Shown here: positions 1 to 9,133 of the stretch, one piece after another
Numbering within the stretch: position 1 is the stretch's first letter
Layout: each line of letters opens with the position of its first letter
Source of the DNA: Neisseria subflava
GTDB taxonomy: Bacteria > Pseudomonadota > Gammaproteobacteria > Burkholderiales > Neisseriaceae
DNA: 64,000 nt
Direction of reading: 5' to 3'
NCBI RefSeq assembly: GCF_024205705.1
Contig: NZ_CP073115.1
Coordinates: 1,922,001 to 1,986,000, forward strand
Position numbers and translations under genes: made by a program
Notes under the pieces: model-generated
Databases searched by the model: none
What the model was told of the DNA's origin: nothing
What the model saw: the letters and a program-made list of their open reading frames with translations, nothing else

Positions 1-121
1 ATACCGGATTGCACAAAACGTTTCCCGTGCGCACCCGAATCTGCACCGCCAAAGCATACACGGCCAAAGTCAAAAACAGCATAAGCACGGGCATACGCAA
101 CAAATTGTCGATATCGCCCAT
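1..121 (-). CDS. LrgB-like protein, N-terminal fragment (cut by window edge)
   Basis: The first 40 codons of a minus-strand gene are visible before the left edge. They encode MGDIDNLLRMPVLMLFLTLA and then a run typical of a first membrane helix. The start ATG overlaps the TGA stop of the upstream LrgA/CidA-like gene by one base (TGATG at 119-123), so the two are translationally coupled. LrgA/LrgB (CidA/CidB) pairs are inner-membrane proteins linked to murein hydrolase control and, in some bacteria, metabolite export. The LrgB call rests mainly on this pairing; too little protein is visible for family motifs. Confidence 0.6.
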   Translation of the reverse strand, partial: MGDIDNLLRMPVLMLFLTLAVYALAVQIRVRTGNVLCNPV

Positions 122-465
122 CACATCAGCCTCCTGACCCACTCATGCACTTTGCCCGTGACCAACAACACGCACACCGTACTGGCGATGGTGGCCGTCA
201 AAATCGAAAACCAGTCGTTTGCAATCACATCCAAATAACTGATGACGGCCACGCAAGGCGGCACCAAAAACAAAGTCAGGTTCGCCATCAAAATGTCCGC
301 CAGCTCTTCCACCCAAGACAATTTGACCCAGCCGGCCTGAAGCGCGGCAAACAGCAAACCCATGCCGACAATGCTGCCCGGCAGCTTCAACCCCAAAATC
401 CAAACGGCCGCTTCGCCCAAAGTCAGGCAACCCAATACCACCAATAAGGCACGAATAATATTCAT
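121..465 (-). CDS. CidA/LrgA family holin-like membrane protein
   Basis: The 114-residue product is almost wholly hydrophobic, with about four predicted membrane helices. It carries the family pattern LKLPGSIVGMGLLFA near residues 26-40 and a later block LFLVPPCVAVISY, both typical of CidA/LrgA proteins. These act in the inner membrane and modulate autolysis or small-molecule export together with LrgB/CidB. The start is preceded by a GGGAGA ribosome binding site. It leads a two-gene operon with the LrgB-like gene cut by the left edge. Function in Neisseria is inferred from the family. Confidence 0.85.
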   Translation of the reverse strand: MNIIRALLVVLGCLTLGEAAVWILGLKLPGSIVGMGLLFAALQAGWVKLSWVEELADILMANLTLFLVPPCVAVISYLDVIANDWFSILTATIASTVCVLLVTGKVHEWVRRLM

Positions 466-648
466 TAAGCCGGTTTCTCCCTATCTTTTTCAGACGGCCT
501 CAAAAAATTTATTAATCATTGAATCATATCGTGCCACAGGCCGTCTGAAAAGGGAAGAAACGCCTTCTTTCAAGTTTAATGAAAGATAAGCATGATTGCT
601 CCGGCGGATTGGCTTCGGAGCATTGAAACCCTTGCCCTGCTTTTGTCT
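466..648. promoter_or_regulatory. Intergenic region with widely spaced DUS pair
   Basis: This gap between the lrgA-like gene and the moeB-like gene holds two AG-DUS copies in opposite orientation (489-500 and 538-549), with 37 bases between them. Such a spacing is too long for a simple terminator hairpin. The lrgA-like promoter must lie here, but I see no clear -35/-10 pair. A weak GC-rich stem (GCTCCG/CGGAGC, 598-621) sits just past the moeB-like stop and lacks a T run. Confidence 0.5.
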
Positions 649-1395
649 TTAACGGCCGCCGCAAACCGGGCATTCAGGATTGTGTCTCACCCCGTATTGC
701 TGCCATTTTCCGCTCAATGCGTTATAGGTAGAAAGTTTACCGTGCGACGGCGCACCGATACCGAGCAGCATTTTAAGCGCTTCGGCGGCTTGGGTCGTTC
801 CGACAACGCCGACCAAGGGCGAAAAAACGCCGAACAATGCACAAGCGCCGTCGCTGGCTTGTTCGCCATCAAATAGGCAGGCATAGCAGGGCGTATCGGG
901 AAGGTCGGGGCGGTACACGGCGATTTGTCCGTCAAAGCCGACGGCCGCGGCGGAAACCAAAGGCGTGTGCGTGGCAACGGCGGCGCGGTTGACCGCCTGG
1001 CGCGTGGGATAGTTGTCGGAACAATCGAGGATGATGTCGGCGGCGTTTGCCAATTCGACAAGCCTGACCTCATCGAGAAATTCGGCCATGGCGGTAATGT
1101 GTGTTTGGCTGTTGATCTGTTTCAGACGGCCTTGCATCACCAAAGCCTTGTTTTTGCCGATATCGGCTTCGGTAAACGTGATTTGGCGTTGAAGGTTGGT
1201 CTCGTCGATGGTATCGGCATCGGCAATCGTCAGGCGGCCGATGCCGGCGGCGGCAAGATACGGCAAGGCCGCCGCGCCTAGTCCGCCGCAACCGACAACG
1301 AGCGCATGGGCGGCCAAGAGTTTTTCTTGGCCTTCGATACCGATTTCATCCAGCAGGATATGGCGGCTGAACCGCAAAAGTTGTTGATCGTTCAT
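649..1395 (-). CDS. HesA/MoeB/ThiF family E1-like adenylyltransferase
   Basis: The 248-residue protein begins MNDQQLLRFSRHILLDEIG, the usual opening of MoeB/ThiF proteins. Visible motifs are the nucleotide-binding loop VVGCGGLGAAALPYL, the acidic turn IADADTIDETNLQRQ, and two zinc-type cysteine pairs, CYAC in the middle and CPVC at the C-terminus. Enzymes of this family adenylate the C-terminal glycine of ThiS/MoaD-like sulfur carriers. The frame stays open upstream to 1476, but that stretch crosses a DUS hairpin and the end of the MoaC-like gene, so the start at 1395 (or the adjacent ATG at 1398) is preferred. No carrier gene is visible nearby, so the substrate is unknown. Confidence 0.85.
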   Translation of the reverse strand: MNDQQLLRFSRHILLDEIGIEGQEKLLAAHALVVGCGGLGAAALPYLAAAGIGRLTIADADTIDETNLQRQITFTEADIGKNKALVMQGRLKQINSQTHITAMAEFLDEVRLVELANAADIILDCSDNYPTRQAVNRAAVATHTPLVSAAAVGFDGQIAVYRPDLPDTPCYACLFDGEQASDGACALFGVFSPLVGVVGTTQAAEALKMLLGIGAPSHGKLSTYNALSGKWQQYGVRHNPECPVCGGR

Positions 1396-1405
1396 CATAA
1401 CAATA

Positions 1406-1437
1406 AGGCCGTCTGAAACCGAATATTCAGACGGCCT
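1406..1437. terminator. Inverted AG-DUS pair between MoaC-like and MoeB-like genes
   Basis: AGGCCGTCTGAA (1406-1417) and its reverse complement (1426-1437) are 8 bases apart and form a perfect 12-bp stem. It follows the moaC-like stop directly and precedes the moeB-like start, so it may terminate or attenuate transcription between them. No T run is seen on the minus strand. Confidence 0.6.
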
Positions 1438-1444
1438 GAGTAAT

Positions 1445-1909
1445 TTAGAAATTGATATTTTCGTAGGCGTTGTCAAACAGGAAAGGACGGCCTTCGCTGC
1501 TGGTTTCGGATTCGAGGCGGATGCCGCTGAGCATCATATTGCGGTCAACGTCTTTCATCATGTCGTAAACGCTCAAGAGTGCCAGATTGAGGCCGGTCAG
1601 GGCTTCGGTGGCAATGCTGCCGTTGCTGTGCGCTTGGACGGTCAATGTGGCTTTCAGGCAGGCCAGCTCGACGTTAATATCGAAATCAACCTGCACGCCG
1701 ATGATGCGGCCGGGCAGGTGCAGCGGAATCAGGTTGCCGCTTTGTTTGATGTTTTGAATGGCGGCAACGCGGGCGATGGTCAGGATGCTTGCCTTTTCGG
1801 TTGCATTCTCTATCAACACCCGTACCGCCTGCTGGCTCATGTTGATGGTGCCGACGGCGACGGCGGTGTGTTGCTCAGGAAAATCGGGCTGGTTGGGGAA
1901 TTCAATCAT
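1445..1909 (-). CDS. MoaC family protein (divergent)
   Basis: The 154-residue product aligns by eye along its length with MoaC, the molybdenum-cofactor enzyme that makes cyclic pyranopterin monophosphate. Shared blocks are LTIARVAAIQNIK, NLIPLHLPG, TEALTGLNLALLSVYDMMK and NMMLSGIRLES. The canonical LIPLCHP reads LIPLHLP, so the catalytic histidine position holds leucine, with a histidine one residue earlier. The MEAL glutamate pair is reduced to one (ATEAL), and the C-terminal KSGGKSG-type tail is absent. Lysine after ATE and YDM-K are kept. A GAGGCGAG ribosome site precedes the ATG. Family membership is likely; catalytic activity is doubtful. Confidence 0.8.
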   Translation of the reverse strand: MIEFPNQPDFPEQHTAVAVGTINMSQQAVRVLIENATEKASILTIARVAAIQNIKQSGNLIPLHLPGRIIGVQVDFDINVELACLKATLTVQAHSNGSIATEALTGLNLALLSVYDMMKDVDRNMMLSGIRLESETSSEGRPFLFDNAYENINF

Positions 1910-2021
1910 GGGGTTCTCGCCTCTGTTTTGACAGTCAATATTTTACGGCATTTTACAGACACCGGCCACGCGGCGGATACGGACGGCCGTTTTCCGGTTT
2001 GAAATGTATCGGACGGCAGCA

Positions 2022-2051
2022 TTGGCAGTTTACAAAAATTTGCTATACAAT
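2022..2051 (+). promoter_or_regulatory. Probable ppc promoter
   Basis: TTGGCA (2022-2027) and TACAAT (2046-2051) are 18 bases apart and close to the sigma-70 consensus. They lie 45 bases before the ppc ATG. Confidence 0.55.
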
Positions 2052-2096
2052 GGATTCGGGACAAACCCAAATTAACATTTAAATAAGAGAAAAATC

Positions 2097-4799
2097 ATGC
2101 AACTGCATATCTTAAACAATCCCAAAGATGCCGCTTTGGCAGCGGATGCGGAATTTTTAAAACAGTCTCTGTTCAATCTGCTGCATGAAGAAGCATCGCC
2201 TTTGGTGGTCGAAACCGTTAAGTTGTTATCGACTTCAGACGACAGCGCCGCCTTGATTGAGAAGGTGTTGCCGCAACTGGACGAACAGCAAACCCACGAT
2301 TTAACCCTGGCCTGCGGCCTGTTCGCACAAATTCTGAACATCGCCGAAGACGTGCACCACGAACGCCGCCGCCAAATCCACGAAGATGCAGGACACAACA
2401 GCGCCGAAGGCAGCCTGACGGAAACCGTGCGCAAGCTCAAAGCCGGAAAAGTCAACGGCAAAGCGGTGCAACAACAACTGGACAACACGGTCGTTACCGC
2501 CGTTTTGACCGCGCACCCGACCGAGGTGCAACGCCAAACCGTCTTGAGCTTCAACCGCCGCATCCGCGCGCTGCTGCCGCAACGCGAACGCTGCACTAAT
2601 CCTGATGCACTGGCTCAATTGCGCCGCGAAATCGACACAGTCCTTTTGGGCTTGTGGCAGACCAGCGAAACGCGCCGCCACAAACTCAGCGTCAACGACG
2701 AGATCAACAACGGTGTATCCATCTTCCCGATGAGCTTCTTTGAAGCCCTGCCTAAACTCTACCGCACAATGGAACGCGATTTTCAGACGGCCTATCCCGG
2801 TGTCCGCGTTCCGAATATTCTCAAAATCGGCGGCTGGATCGGCGGCGACCGCGACGGCAACCCGTTCGTTTCTGCCGAAACCTTGCGTTTTGCGTTCAGA
2901 CGGCATGCCGACGCCGTATTCCGTTTCTATCGCGGCGAACTCGACAAACTCTACCGCGAATTGCCGCTCTCCATCCGCCGCGTCAAAGTCAACGACGACG
3001 TGATGGCACTTTCCGCCCAGTCTCCCGATGAAGAAATCGCCCGCGCCGAAGAACCCTACCGCCGCGCCATCGCCTACATCATGGCACGCGCTATGGGCAA
3101 GGCACGTTCACTCGGTTTGGGCATGGGCTGCAAATTCGGCTTCCTCGAGCCTTATGCCACGGTTGAAGAGTTCCTCAACGACCTGAAAAAACTGCAACGC
3201 TCGCTCCACGAAAACGGCAGCCAACTGCTGGCAGAAGGCCGTCTGGCCGACATTATCCGCAGCGTGTCCGTGTTCGGTTTCCACATGATGCCGCTCGACC
3301 TGCGCCAACACGCAGGCAAACACGCCGATGTGGTTGCCGAACTTTTCCAACACGCAGGTTTGGAAGACTACAACAGCCTGAACGAAGAGCAAAAACAAGC
3401 CGCCCTGTTGCGCGAATTGAGCCATCAACGCCCGCTATACAGCCCGTTCATCACATACAGCGACCATACCCGTCACGAACTGGCGATTTTCAACGAAGCG
3501 CGCAAAATCAAAGACGAATTCGGCGAAGATGCCGTTACGCAAAGCATTATTTCCAACTGCGAACAACCCAGCGACCTGCTCGCCTTGGCATTGCTGCTGA
3601 AAGAAAGCGGCCTGTTGACAGTGGGAAACGGCAAACCGCGCAGCCGCATCAACATCGTGCCTCTGTTTGAAACCATCGAAGCGCTCGAAAACGCTTGCCC
3701 GGTCATGGAAACCATGTTCCGCCTCGACTGGTATGACGCCCTGCTCGAAAGCCGCGGCAACATTCAAGAAATCATGCTCGGCTACTCCGACTCCAACAAA
3801 GACGGCGGCTACGTTACCAGCTCATGGTGTCTGTATCAGGCCGAATTGGGCTTAGTCGAACTCTTCAAAAAATACAATGTCCGCATGCGCCTGTTCCACG
3901 GCCGCGGCGGCAGCGTAGGTCGCGGCGGCGGCCCGTCTTACCAAGCCATTTTGGCGCAACCTGCAGGCAGCGTTGCCGGACAAATCCGCATTACCGAGCA
4001 AGGCGAAGTCATTACCGCCAAATACGCCGACCCAGGCAATGCCCAACGCAACTTGGAAACCTTGGTTGCCGCGACTTTGGAAGCCAGTATCCTGCCGGAT
4101 AAAAAAGACCCTGATGCCAAACTGATGCAGGATTTGTCGGACGTATCGTTCAAATACTACCGCGAACTGATTACCCACCCCGACTTTATCGACTACTTCC
4201 TGCAAACCAGCCCGATTCAGGAAATCGCCACCCTCAACCTCGGCAGCCGTCCCGCCAGCCGTAAAACCCTGGCGCGGATTCAGGACTTGCGCGCGATTCC
4301 GTGGGTATTCTCCTGGATGCAAAACCGCCTCATGCTGCCGGCTTGGTACGGTTTCGGCAGCGCAGTGGAAACCTTGTGCGAAGGCAAACCCGAAACCCTC
4401 GCCGCCCTGCGCGAACACGCCCAAAACAACCCGTTCTTCCAAGCTATGCTCTCCAATATGGAGCAAGTGATGGCGAAAACCGACATCACCTTGGCGGAAA
4501 ACTATGCCGGCTTGAGCGAATCGCCCGATAAAGCAAAAGTCATCTTCGGCATGATCAAGGAAGAATACCAACGCAGCCGCAAAGCACTGCTCGACCTGCT
4601 GCAAACCGAAGAGCTCCTGCGCGACAACCGCAGCCTTGCCCGTTCGCTTGCCTTGAGGATTCCATACCTGAACGCCCTCAACGGCCTGCAAGTCGCCATG
4701 CTCAAACGCCTGCGCAAAGAGCCCGACAATCCGCACGCCCTGCTGATGGTTCACTTGACCATCAACGGCGTAGCGCAAGGTTTGCGTAATACCGGTTAA
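2097..4799 (+). CDS. ppc: Phosphoenolpyruvate carboxylase
   Basis: This 900-residue cytoplasmic enzyme carboxylates phosphoenolpyruvate to oxaloacetate and so refills the TCA cycle. The full set of family motifs is present: VLTAHPTEVQRQT with the catalytic histidine near residue 140, GGWIGGDRDGNPFV, FGFHMMPLDLRQH, the LGYSDSNKDGGY loop, the mobile FHGRGGSVGRGGGPSY loop near 600, and the C-terminal QGLRNTG that ends all PEPCs. Length fits the family (870-970). AAGAGA precedes the ATG at good spacing. It appears to be a single-gene unit, closed by a DUS-pair terminator. Confidence 0.98.
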   Translation: MQLHILNNPKDAALAADAEFLKQSLFNLLHEEASPLVVETVKLLSTSDDSAALIEKVLPQLDEQQTHDLTLACGLFAQILNIAEDVHHERRRQIHEDAGHNSAEGSLTETVRKLKAGKVNGKAVQQQLDNTVVTAVLTAHPTEVQRQTVLSFNRRIRALLPQRERCTNPDALAQLRREIDTVLLGLWQTSETRRHKLSVNDEINNGVSIFPMSFFEALPKLYRTMERDFQTAYPGVRVPNILKIGGWIGGDRDGNPFVSAETLRFAFRRHADAVFRFYRGELDKLYRELPLSIRRVKVNDDVMALSAQSPDEEIARAEEPYRRAIAYIMARAMGKARSLGLGMGCKFGFLEPYATVEEFLNDLKKLQRSLHENGSQLLAEGRLADIIRSVSVFGFHMMPLDLRQHAGKHADVVAELFQHAGLEDYNSLNEEQKQAALLRELSHQRPLYSPFITYSDHTRHELAIFNEARKIKDEFGEDAVTQSIISNCEQPSDLLALALLLKESGLLTVGNGKPRSRINIVPLFETIEALENACPVMETMFRLDWYDALLESRGNIQEIMLGYSDSNKDGGYVTSSWCLYQAELGLVELFKKYNVRMRLFHGRGGSVGRGGGPSYQAILAQPAGSVAGQIRITEQGEVITAKYADPGNAQRNLETLVAATLEASILPDKKDPDAKLMQDLSDVSFKYYRELITHPDFIDYFLQTSPIQEIATLNLGSRPASRKTLARIQDLRAIPWVFSWMQNRLMLPAWYGFGSAVETLCEGKPETLAALREHAQNNPFFQAMLSNMEQVMAKTDITLAENYAGLSESPDKAKVIFGMIKEEYQRSRKALLDLLQTEELLRDNRSLARSLALRIPYLNALNGLQVAMLKRLRKEPDNPHALLMVHLTINGVAQGLRNTG

Positions 4800-4814
4800 A
4801 GCAGTACGGAAAAA

Positions 4815-4847
4815 AGGCCGTCTGAAACAGTTTTCAGACGGCCTTTC
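4815..4847 (+). terminator. DUS-pair terminator after ppc
   Basis: AG-DUS at 4815-4826 and its complement at 4833-4844 form a 12-bp stem with a 6-base loop followed by a short T run. Confidence 0.75.
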
Positions 4848-4892
4848 AACCAACTGCGAACCATAGCAAAGGCTTTATCCATAAGCCTCATA

Positions 4893-5084
4893 ATGTTTTT
4901 CAACCTGCTTGCCACTCTTACCCTATTCATTTAACTTGCCCGTATTTCGGACTATTTTGGGCAATAGCAGATAACCCGCTACAAAATCAATGTGCTCAAT
5001 GAAGCATGGCAACCGCTTCAGCACGATGATAGTCAACTACTGACATACCTTAATGCGGCACTGCCCCATATCGCAGCACAATAA
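4893..5084 (+). pseudogene. Possible decayed reading frame between ppc and the 5149 gene
   Basis: A single frame from an ATG at 4893 to a TAA at 5082-5084 reads like protein, MFFNLLATLTLFI then, after a stop, ISDYFG, then, after a second stop, YKINVLNEAWQPLQHD and QLLTYLNAALPHIAAQ. Two in-frame stops interrupt it. The last segment has the composition of real coding sequence. I do not recognise the parent family. This may be a gene remnant or chance, and the rest of the gap 4848-5148 holds only a lone DUS at 5102-5113. Confidence 0.25.
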
Positions 5085-5148
5085 GCTTTCAGACCACCCA
5101 GAGGCCGTCTGAAAAATAAAAACACCTCACACCAAGGCAACCATCATT

Positions 5149-5538
5149 ATGTTTGACATTGTATTTATCTTGTTATTCGGCAGACTTCAGCCCCACAAAA
5201 CAGCCGATTCATCCGACACGCCTGTCACTTTTGGGAGTTCGGCGGCAGGCTCGGCTTTAATTTATTTATGCATACGCATAGGGACAATCATCCTTTATGG
5301 GTCGATTTCCGAAGCCATTGACAGCCTCCCCCTCATTCTGTTTCAAACAATCTGCATGTTCGGCTGTCTGGTTTTGTATTTCAAAATGTTGCGTACCGCA
5401 TCCGACCCGAAATACCGTCAGATGATTTATTGGGTACTGGGCATTCTTTTAGGTTTAATCTTAAGCCTCCTGTCCGTAAAATTGTTTTATTTAATGGCTT
5501 TATTCATTTACTCATTCTTCGGAAGAACAATAGGCTGA
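5149..5538 (+). CDS. Small integral membrane protein, unknown function
   Basis: The 129-residue product has about four hydrophobic stretches: an N-terminal MFDIVFILLFGRL, one near residues 38-55, one near 60-80 and a strongly hydrophobic C-terminal third from about residue 93. Between them is a short polar loop ending DPKYRQM. No catalytic motif is visible and I do not recognise the family. An AGG-type ribosome site lies in AAGGCAACC before the ATG. A single DUS with a T-rich flank (5556-5567) follows it. It stands alone between a possible remnant and ychF. Confidence 0.6.
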   Translation: MFDIVFILLFGRLQPHKTADSSDTPVTFGSSAAGSALIYLCIRIGTIILYGSISEAIDSLPLILFQTICMFGCLVLYFKMLRTASDPKYRQMIYWVLGILLGLILSLLSVKLFYLMALFIYSFFGRTIG

Positions 5539-5555
5539 ATGCCTGCCCCTCTTTT

Positions 5556-5572
5556 TTCAGACGGCCTTTTAT
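5556..5572 (+). other. Single DUS with T tract after the 5149 gene
   Basis: TTCAGACGGCCT at 5556-5567 is preceded and followed by T runs but has no inverted partner close by, so it is an uptake sequence and only a weak terminator candidate. Confidence 0.6.
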
Positions 5573-5617
5573 TATAAGAACACACCAGCATTGCGGCTGT
5601 TTTGAGTACCTCCACAA

Positions 5618-5628
5618 TATGCTATAAT
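5618..5628 (+). promoter_or_regulatory. Extended -10 promoter of ychF
   Basis: TATGCTATAAT contains a perfect -10 hexamer (5623-5628) preceded by the TGn extension. A poor -35 (TTTTGA, 5600-5605) is 17 bases upstream. The ychF start is 34 bases downstream. Confidence 0.7.
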
Positions 5629-5662
5629 CCGCCGTTAAACTTTTATCTTTTCAGGAAAAACC

Positions 5663-6754
<1,092 letters not shown>

Positions 6755-6771
6755 ACCCGGTAAAACGCTTT

Positions 6772-6825
6772 TTCAGACGGCCTTTTCTAAGATTAAGGCC
6801 GTCTGAATTTATTTTCAGACGGCCT
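6772..6825 (+). terminator. Triple DUS cluster after ychF
   Basis: Three DUS copies alternate in orientation: 6772-6783, 6796-6807 and 6814-6825. The last two form a 12-bp stem with a 6-base loop; the first two form a competing stem. A T run follows the first copy. Confidence 0.65.
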
Positions 6826-7238
6826 CACGTCTTGAAATATCAAAAAAACAAGACATTATCTCCATAATAAATACGGGCATAGCCCGTAATTTTTCTTTCT
6901 TAAAATCTCCCATTTCTTACCGACGCCTCACCTAAAAATAGCGTAAGGTTACATCATCAATAACAATATCATTGATATGACAATAAATAATTAAACAATA
7001 CCACATCGTATTGATTCATTATAAAAACAACATATTAAATATTATGTTGAAACTATCAACTTTATTCCTACTCTAATCCATTACTATTCAAACGCATATC
7101 ATCAGCAATCATTCTAAGAAGGCAAACAAACTGCCCTGTTCCGACAAACGATGGCCGACCTCCGAAATACTGCCATTCTCGGCAGGAATCACTTTTCAGA
7201 CGACGCCATTAATATAAACTAATTAAAATCAAAATATT
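6826..7238. other. AT-rich intergenic region upstream of the acyltransferase gene
   Basis: This stretch is visibly richer in A and T than its flanks and holds no convincing gene. Near its right end, on the minus strand, a short frame (about 7190 down to a TGA at 7109-7111) reads VIPAENGSISEVGHRLSEQG and continues SLFAFLE before the stop, with coding-like codons; it may be a remnant of a lost gene. A degenerate DUS (GTCGTCTGAA) sits at its upstream side. The promoter of the 7239 gene should lie here, but no clear pair is evident. Confidence 0.4.
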
Positions 7239-9098
7239 ATGAGCAAAGTTTTATCTTACCGCCCAGATATTGATACATTGCGTGCCGTTGCTGTTCTATC
7301 CGTTGTCGTTTTCCATATTGAAAAAAACTGGCTGCCTGGCGGCTTTCTTGGTGTTGATATCTTTTTTGTCATTTCCGGCTTTCTGATCACGATGATTATC
7401 CATCGTGAAATGAGCAGTGGGATTTTCTCGTTCAAAAAGTTTTACATCCGCCGTATCAAGCGGATACTGCCCGCATTTTTTACCGTATTGACGGTAACGC
7501 TGATATGCGGCTTTCTTTTATTCACCAAAGATGATTTTTCCCTTTTATGGAGGACGGCACTGTCCACCTTGGGTTTCATCTCTAATATCTTTTTTGCAAA
7601 GGGTCAGGGCTATTTCGATCCCATACAAGAAGAAAAACCTTTGCTTCACATTTGGTCTTTATCGGTCGAAGAGCAATATTATTTCGTCTTTCCGATATTG
7701 CTGTTATTGGTTGTCCGCAAAAGTTGGCGCACCCAATTTGCCTTCCTCATCACGCTATGCGTATTCAGCATTTTGGCTTCTTTTATACCGACTTCGCTGG
7801 ATAAATATTACCTGCCCCATCTGCGCGCCTGCGAAATGCTGATCGGCTCATTAACAGCCGTGTGGATGCAATACCGGCAACAGCAAGGGCTGGATACCGG
7901 CAAACCATATGCAGCGGCAGGCGCATTACTTTCCGTCTGCGTACTGTTTGCCTGCCTGTTTGCCTATACGGAAAAAACCGCCTATTTCCCGGGACCTGCC
8001 GCCATCATTCCTTGTTTGGCCGCCGCCGCATTCATTTATTTCAATCAATTTGAACACCGGCTGAAAAAATTCTTCCAATGGAAGATTACTGTCGGCATAG
8101 GCTTGATTTCCTATTCGCTGTATCTGTGGCATTGGCCTGTATTGGCTTTTATGAGATACATAGGTTCAAACAATCTGCCTTCGTATTCGACTGCGGCCGC
8201 GATTGTCTTAATGTTTGCACTCTCTCTGCTTTCTTATTATTTTGTCGAGAAGCCGTTTAAAAAGTGGAAAGGCTCTTTTGCCCAGTCTGTGGCATGGATT
8301 TATGCCGTCCCCATGCTTGTTTTGGCCATTACGCCTTTTCTTGCCATGAAGCTCCCGTTTATGGAGCAGTACGACCGTATGGGATTGGCGCGTTCCTACA
8401 CTTCTTGCCACAACAATACCGACAAACAATGTGTTTGGGGCGATACCGACAAACAGCCGGAATTACTGATTTTGGGCGATTCGCATGCCGACCAATATAA
8501 AACGTTTTTTGATACCGTCGGCAAAAAAGAAAAATGGTCGGCAACGATGGTTACTGCGGACAGTTGTGCCTATGTAGAAGATTATGCTGCCCCCGTATTC
8601 AAACAAAACGCCTCATGCCGTGCCGTTTATGAGTATGCCAAAGAGCATCTGCCCCAATACTCAAAAGTGCTTTTGGCCATGCGCTGGGGCAGCCAAATGC
8701 CTGAAAACAGCCACTCCCTTGCTTACGATACCGATTTTTTCAAAAAATTCGACCTCATGTTGCAAAAACTTTCTTCGGAAAAACAAGCGGTTTACCTGAT
8801 GATAGACAACCCTAATCTGTCATACAACGGCTTACGTGCCTATATTCTGTCTTACCGCATACCGGGATTTAGTCAGAATCTTGCCATTGATGAAACAGTC
8901 ACTTCAAAAGGAAATGAACGCATCAAAGAATTGGCAGAAAAATATGCCAATGTGCACATTATCGATGCTACTGCCTATATTCCGGAGAACTTCAAAATCA
9001 ACGGATTGCCGGTTTATTCCGATAGAGACCACATCAACCCTTACGGCGGTAGAGAACTGGCCAAGCGTTTTTCTGAAAAACACACGCTTCTTCAGTAA
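7239..9098 (+). CDS. Acyltransferase-3 / SGNH fusion membrane O-acetyltransferase (PglI/OafA-like)
   Basis: The 619-residue protein has the N-terminal acyltransferase-3 signature YRPDIDTLRAVAVLSVVVFH, with the catalytic-type histidine, then GGFLGVDIFFVISGFLIT and about ten membrane helices to residue 370. The C-terminal part is an SGNH hydrolase-like domain, LLILGDSHADQY near residue 415 and the late D-x-x-H pair DRDHINPYGG near 598. Such fusions O-acetylate surface glycans; in pathogenic neisseriae PglI, of nearly the same length, acetylates the pilin-linked sugar. No Shine-Dalgarno is seen before the ATG. It is flanked by AT-rich DNA and sits alone between housekeeping genes. The exact glycan substrate is not shown by the sequence. 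Confidence 0.85.
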   Translation: MSKVLSYRPDIDTLRAVAVLSVVVFHIEKNWLPGGFLGVDIFFVISGFLITMIIHREMSSGIFSFKKFYIRRIKRILPAFFTVLTVTLICGFLLFTKDDFSLLWRTALSTLGFISNIFFAKGQGYFDPIQEEKPLLHIWSLSVEEQYYFVFPILLLLVVRKSWRTQFAFLITLCVFSILASFIPTSLDKYYLPHLRACEMLIGSLTAVWMQYRQQQGLDTGKPYAAAGALLSVCVLFACLFAYTEKTAYFPGPAAIIPCLAAAAFIYFNQFEHRLKKFFQWKITVGIGLISYSLYLWHWPVLAFMRYIGSNNLPSYSTAAAIVLMFALSLLSYYFVEKPFKKWKGSFAQSVAWIYAVPMLVLAITPFLAMKLPFMEQYDRMGLARSYTSCHNNTDKQCVWGDTDKQPELLILGDSHADQYKTFFDTVGKKEKWSATMVTADSCAYVEDYAAPVFKQNASCRAVYEYAKEHLPQYSKVLLAMRWGSQMPENSHSLAYDTDFFKKFDLMLQKLSSEKQAVYLMIDNPNLSYNGLRAYILSYRIPGFSQNLAIDETVTSKGNERIKELAEKYANVHIIDATAYIPENFKINGLPVYSDRDHINPYGGRELAKRFSEKHTLLQ

Positions 9099-9125
9099 GC
9101 CATAGCCATTCATCCGATGAAATTT

Positions 9126-9133
9126 GCTACAAT
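9126..9133 (+). promoter_or_regulatory. Extended -10 element of tyrS
   Basis: TGCTACAAT (TGn plus TACAAT, with the hexamer at 9128-9133) lies 40 bases before tyrS. The expected start point, near 9140, falls inside the first arm of the hairpin at 9131-9157. No good -35 is seen. Confidence 0.5.

Noticed and set aside
598..621. GC-rich stem after the MoeB-like gene as terminator
   Set aside because: The stem is only 6 bp and has no T run on the minus strand.
1396..1476. 27-codon N-terminal extension of the MoeB-like gene
   Set aside because: It runs through the DUS hairpin and the end of the MoaC-like gene; the conserved protein starts at MNDQQ.
3852..4853. Minus-strand frame of 333 codons opposite ppc
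   Set aside because: It is a shadow of the ppc coding frame, with no ribosome site or recognisable domain, and ppc is certain.
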